Shown piece by piece: positions 6,880-8,537 of a DNA stretch of 8,537 nt (the stretch's first letter is position 1; every line of letters starts with the position of its first letter). This DNA comes from an uncultured Bryobacterales bacterium (GTDB taxonomy: Bacteria; Acidobacteriota; Terriglobia; Bryobacterales; UBA6623): NCBI GenBank assembly GCA_946887065.1, contig CAMPKL010000120.1:1-8537 (forward strand). Direction: 5' to 3'. The position numbers and the translations under genes were made by a program. The notes below the pieces were generated by a model. That model saw nothing but the letters and a program-made list of their open reading frames with translations. It searched no databases and was not told the origin of the DNA.

Positions 6880-6904
6880 TCTCCTTTAGCTTCACAAAAG
6901 GAGA
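6880..6904 (-). promoter_or_regulatory. Shine-Dalgarno-sequestering hairpin
   Basis: In the minus-strand transcript UCUCCUUU (6904-6897) is a perfect 8-base complement of AAAGGAGA (6887-6880), with a 9-base loop. The second arm is the core of the ribosome site of the lipoprotein gene, so the folded form would block initiation. The helix has three G-C and five A-U pairs and is only moderately stable, compatible with temperature-, protein- or ligand-dependent opening. The regulatory role is inferred. Confidence 0.5.
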
Positions 6905-6971
6905 TCATTACCGGCCTTGATTTGTTGCGAATGACTAGAAACGCGGCCGCTGGAATTTCCTTGAGGCGGTC

Positions 6972-8513
6972 TTAGGTAACGGGCGTTTTCGCCAGCGCCG
7001 CGGTTGTTTGTAGTTCGCTGCGGGCCGGACCGCGGATGACTTTGCCCATCTTGTCGAACGCGGAACCATGACACGGGCAATCCCATGTTTTCTCCACGTC
7101 ATTCCAGTGCACGATGCAACCGAGATGGGTGCAGACGGCTGATCGCTCGTGAAAAGCGCCGCTCTCATCGCGATAGATTGCGATCGGTTGCTGCTCGTTC
7201 CACAGCACGCGTCCTGTACCCCTGCGAACCTTGGCAGCATCCTCAACGCGACCCTCGCCCCGGCTGATCCATTCGGCGTAATGCTTTGCGACGTGAAGGT
7301 TGTTTTTAAAGAAATCCGCCACCGCGCGAAAGTTCACGCGGGAGGGGTCATACAGTTCAGACCAACGGTTCGGCTTTTGGTCAATCAAATCTCGAATCAG
7401 CAAGCCGGCAATGACGCCGTGGGTCATGCCGTGCCCTGAATCGCCGGTGGCGACGTAAACGTTATTCTCATCCATCGGGTTGTGGCCGATGAAAGCGATG
7501 CCGTCAACCGGCTCCATTACTTGTCCCGACCACTCGAACTCGACCTCTTGGATCGGGAATCTTTCGCGCGCCCAGTCGGCCAGCCTCTGAAAGCGGTCCG
7601 CTGCCCGATAGTTGTGTCCGCTATGGTGGTCTTCGCCGCCGACGATGAGGATCTCGCGAGTCGGGTCCAACTTTTGCAAACGGACATAGTGGTAGGGATC
7701 GCCGGTGTCCCAATAGAGCGCATCCGGCACGGCGCCGTGCGGGACGGCGGCGCCAATCGCATAAGTGCGGTAGGGCGCTTGTTTGGTATGGATTACCAAA
7801 CGATCGTTGGCCGGAATGTTCGTGGCGACGACAATCGAAGCGGCGCGGACGGTAAAGCGATCTTCCGTGCGCACGAACGCTTCGGGCCCCCCGCTGAACT
7901 CGACAACATGGCTGCCGGTGAAAATCCGGCCGCCGCCGCGTTCGATCGCTCCCGCCAAACCGTTTAGATATTTCAGAGGATGGAAGCGCCCTTGGCGGGG
8001 GAAACGCAGACAGGGACCACTGTCGAAATCAACTCCGGGGATGCTGTCTAGGCGCTCAACATCTTCGTAGCCGGCTCGTCGGGCTGCATCGCGCTCTTCG
8101 TCCAAAAGGCTCGGAGTATGGCCCGGAGCGAGGAAAAGGTAACCGTCCACCATCGCGAAGTCACAATCGATGCCCTCGTCTCTTGCCGTCTGCTCGATGG
8201 TCTCGATGGCTGTCTGATGACTCTCGTAGGCCAGCCGCGGGCCGTCGGCGTCGAGCCGCTTCTCCAACTCGCAGTACCGATCGTCGAGAGCGCTCGACAG
8301 ATGGGCGGTGGTGGCGCCCGTATCGCCCGCGCCGAGCGCACGGCTTTCCAGCAGCGTCACCCTACGGCCCGCTCGCATGAGTTGATAGGCGACCGAAACT
8401 CCCGCGATTCCGCCCCCGACTACACAGACATCCGTTTCGATGTCTCCTGTTAAGGGGCTTCCGGGGCGAGGTTGGGTGCCGGACCAGACCGTTTTGTGGC
8501 GCTTTGAGTCCAT
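6972..8513 (-). CDS. FAD-dependent oxidoreductase with C-terminal Rieske domain
   Basis: This 513-residue protein joins a D-amino-acid/glycine-oxidase-like FAD domain to a Rieske [2Fe-2S] domain. The FAD-binding VVGGGIAG lies at 31-38, with Glu56 at the end of the second strand positioned to bind the ribose. A second FAD-contact segment, [15 protein letters not shown], is at 352-366. From about residue 430 a Rieske domain begins, with C461-T-H463-LG-C466 and C479-P-C481-H482-GS. All four cluster ligands (C461, H463, C479, H482) are present, and C466/C481 can form the disulfide seen in bc1-type Rieske proteins. The architecture matches the YhfW-like group; the substrate and electron acceptor are unknown. 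No signal peptide is seen, so it is likely cytoplasmic. The ATG start has only a weak AGG 2 bases upstream, but the N-terminal length suits the family. Only 24 bases of upstream DNA are visible, so its promoter is not in view. The lipoprotein gene follows 99 bases downstream on the same strand. Confidence 0.93.
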   Translation of the reverse strand: MDSKRHKTVWSGTQPRPGSPLTGDIETDVCVVGGGIAGVSVAYQLMRAGRRVTLLESRALGAGDTGATTAHLSSALDDRYCELEKRLDADGPRLAYESHQTAIETIEQTARDEGIDCDFAMVDGYLFLAPGHTPSLLDEERDAARRAGYEDVERLDSIPGVDFDSGPCLRFPRQGRFHPLKYLNGLAGAIERGGGRIFTGSHVVEFSGGPEAFVRTEDRFTVRAASIVVATNIPANDRLVIHTKQAPYRTYAIGAAVPHGAVPDALYWDTGDPYHYVRLQKLDPTREILIVGGEDHHSGHNYRAADRFQRLADWARERFPIQEVEFEWSGQVMEPVDGIAFIGHNPMDENNVYVATGDSGHGMTHGVIAGLLIRDLIDQKPNRWSELYDPSRVNFRAVADFFKNNLHVAKHYAEWISRGEGRVEDAAKVRRGTGRVLWNEQQPIAIYRDESGAFHERSAVCTHLGCIVHWNDVEKTWDCPCHGSAFDKMGKVIRGPARSELQTTAALAKTPVT

Positions 8514-8537
8514 GACCTGTAGACCGGGGAGTGCAGG

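Noticed and set aside
6873..6908. ATG at 6908 as the start of the lipoprotein.
   Set aside because: It would place 12 residues with two acidic pairs before the signal peptide, and its ribosome site is weaker than AAAGGAGAGG before the GTG at 6872. The N-terminus is then less typical of a lipoprotein.
7482..7967. A 161-codon plus-strand frame opposite the FAD-Rieske gene.
   Set aside because: It is antisense to a well-supported flavoprotein with intact motifs and shows no domain of its own.

Overview
The window is high-GC bacterial DNA with six confident protein genes, one small lipoprotein gene, and a 273-base non-coding leader. A predicted outer-membrane beta-barrel protein (DUF2490) and a lipoprotein with a clear lipobox point to a Gram-negative host. 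Proteobacteria fit best, but Acidobacteria or Verrucomicrobia cannot be excluded from sequence alone. No transposase, integrase, CRISPR array, tRNA or rRNA was recognised.

Layout, left to right. (1) Bases 1-273 carry no credible gene. Bases 1-185 are dense with self-complementary segments, including a possible long-range helix enclosing several hairpins, so they may be or contain a structured RNA. A TATACT box follows at 234-239. (2) 274-3072 (+) encodes a 932-residue MASE1-PAS-PAS hybrid sensor histidine kinase with a C-terminal receiver. (3) 3091-3813 (-) encodes a secreted DUF2490 protein, convergent with the kinase. (4) 3859-4860 (+) encodes a short-chain dehydrogenase/reductase with an altered catalytic triad. 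It is followed by a DoxX-family membrane protein (4941-5369, +), probably in the same transcript. (5) On the minus strand, reading from the right edge, lie a FAD oxidoreductase with a C-terminal Rieske domain (8513-6972), a small acidic heptad-repeat lipoprotein (6872-6648), and an Nramp-family transporter that lacks the usual metal-binding motifs (6578-5376). Gaps of 99 and 69 bases make a single operon plausible but unproven.

How the genes may work together. The kinase is an orphan: no separate response regulator is visible. The DoxX/SDR pair and the FAD-Rieske gene suggest redox functions, and the cluster is mostly membrane or envelope proteins, but no defined pathway can be assembled. The most distinctive signals are a perfect 8-bp hairpin that buries the Shine-Dalgarno of the lipoprotein gene, the regular a/d heptad pattern of that lipoprotein, the non-canonical Nramp site, and the structured leader at the left end.
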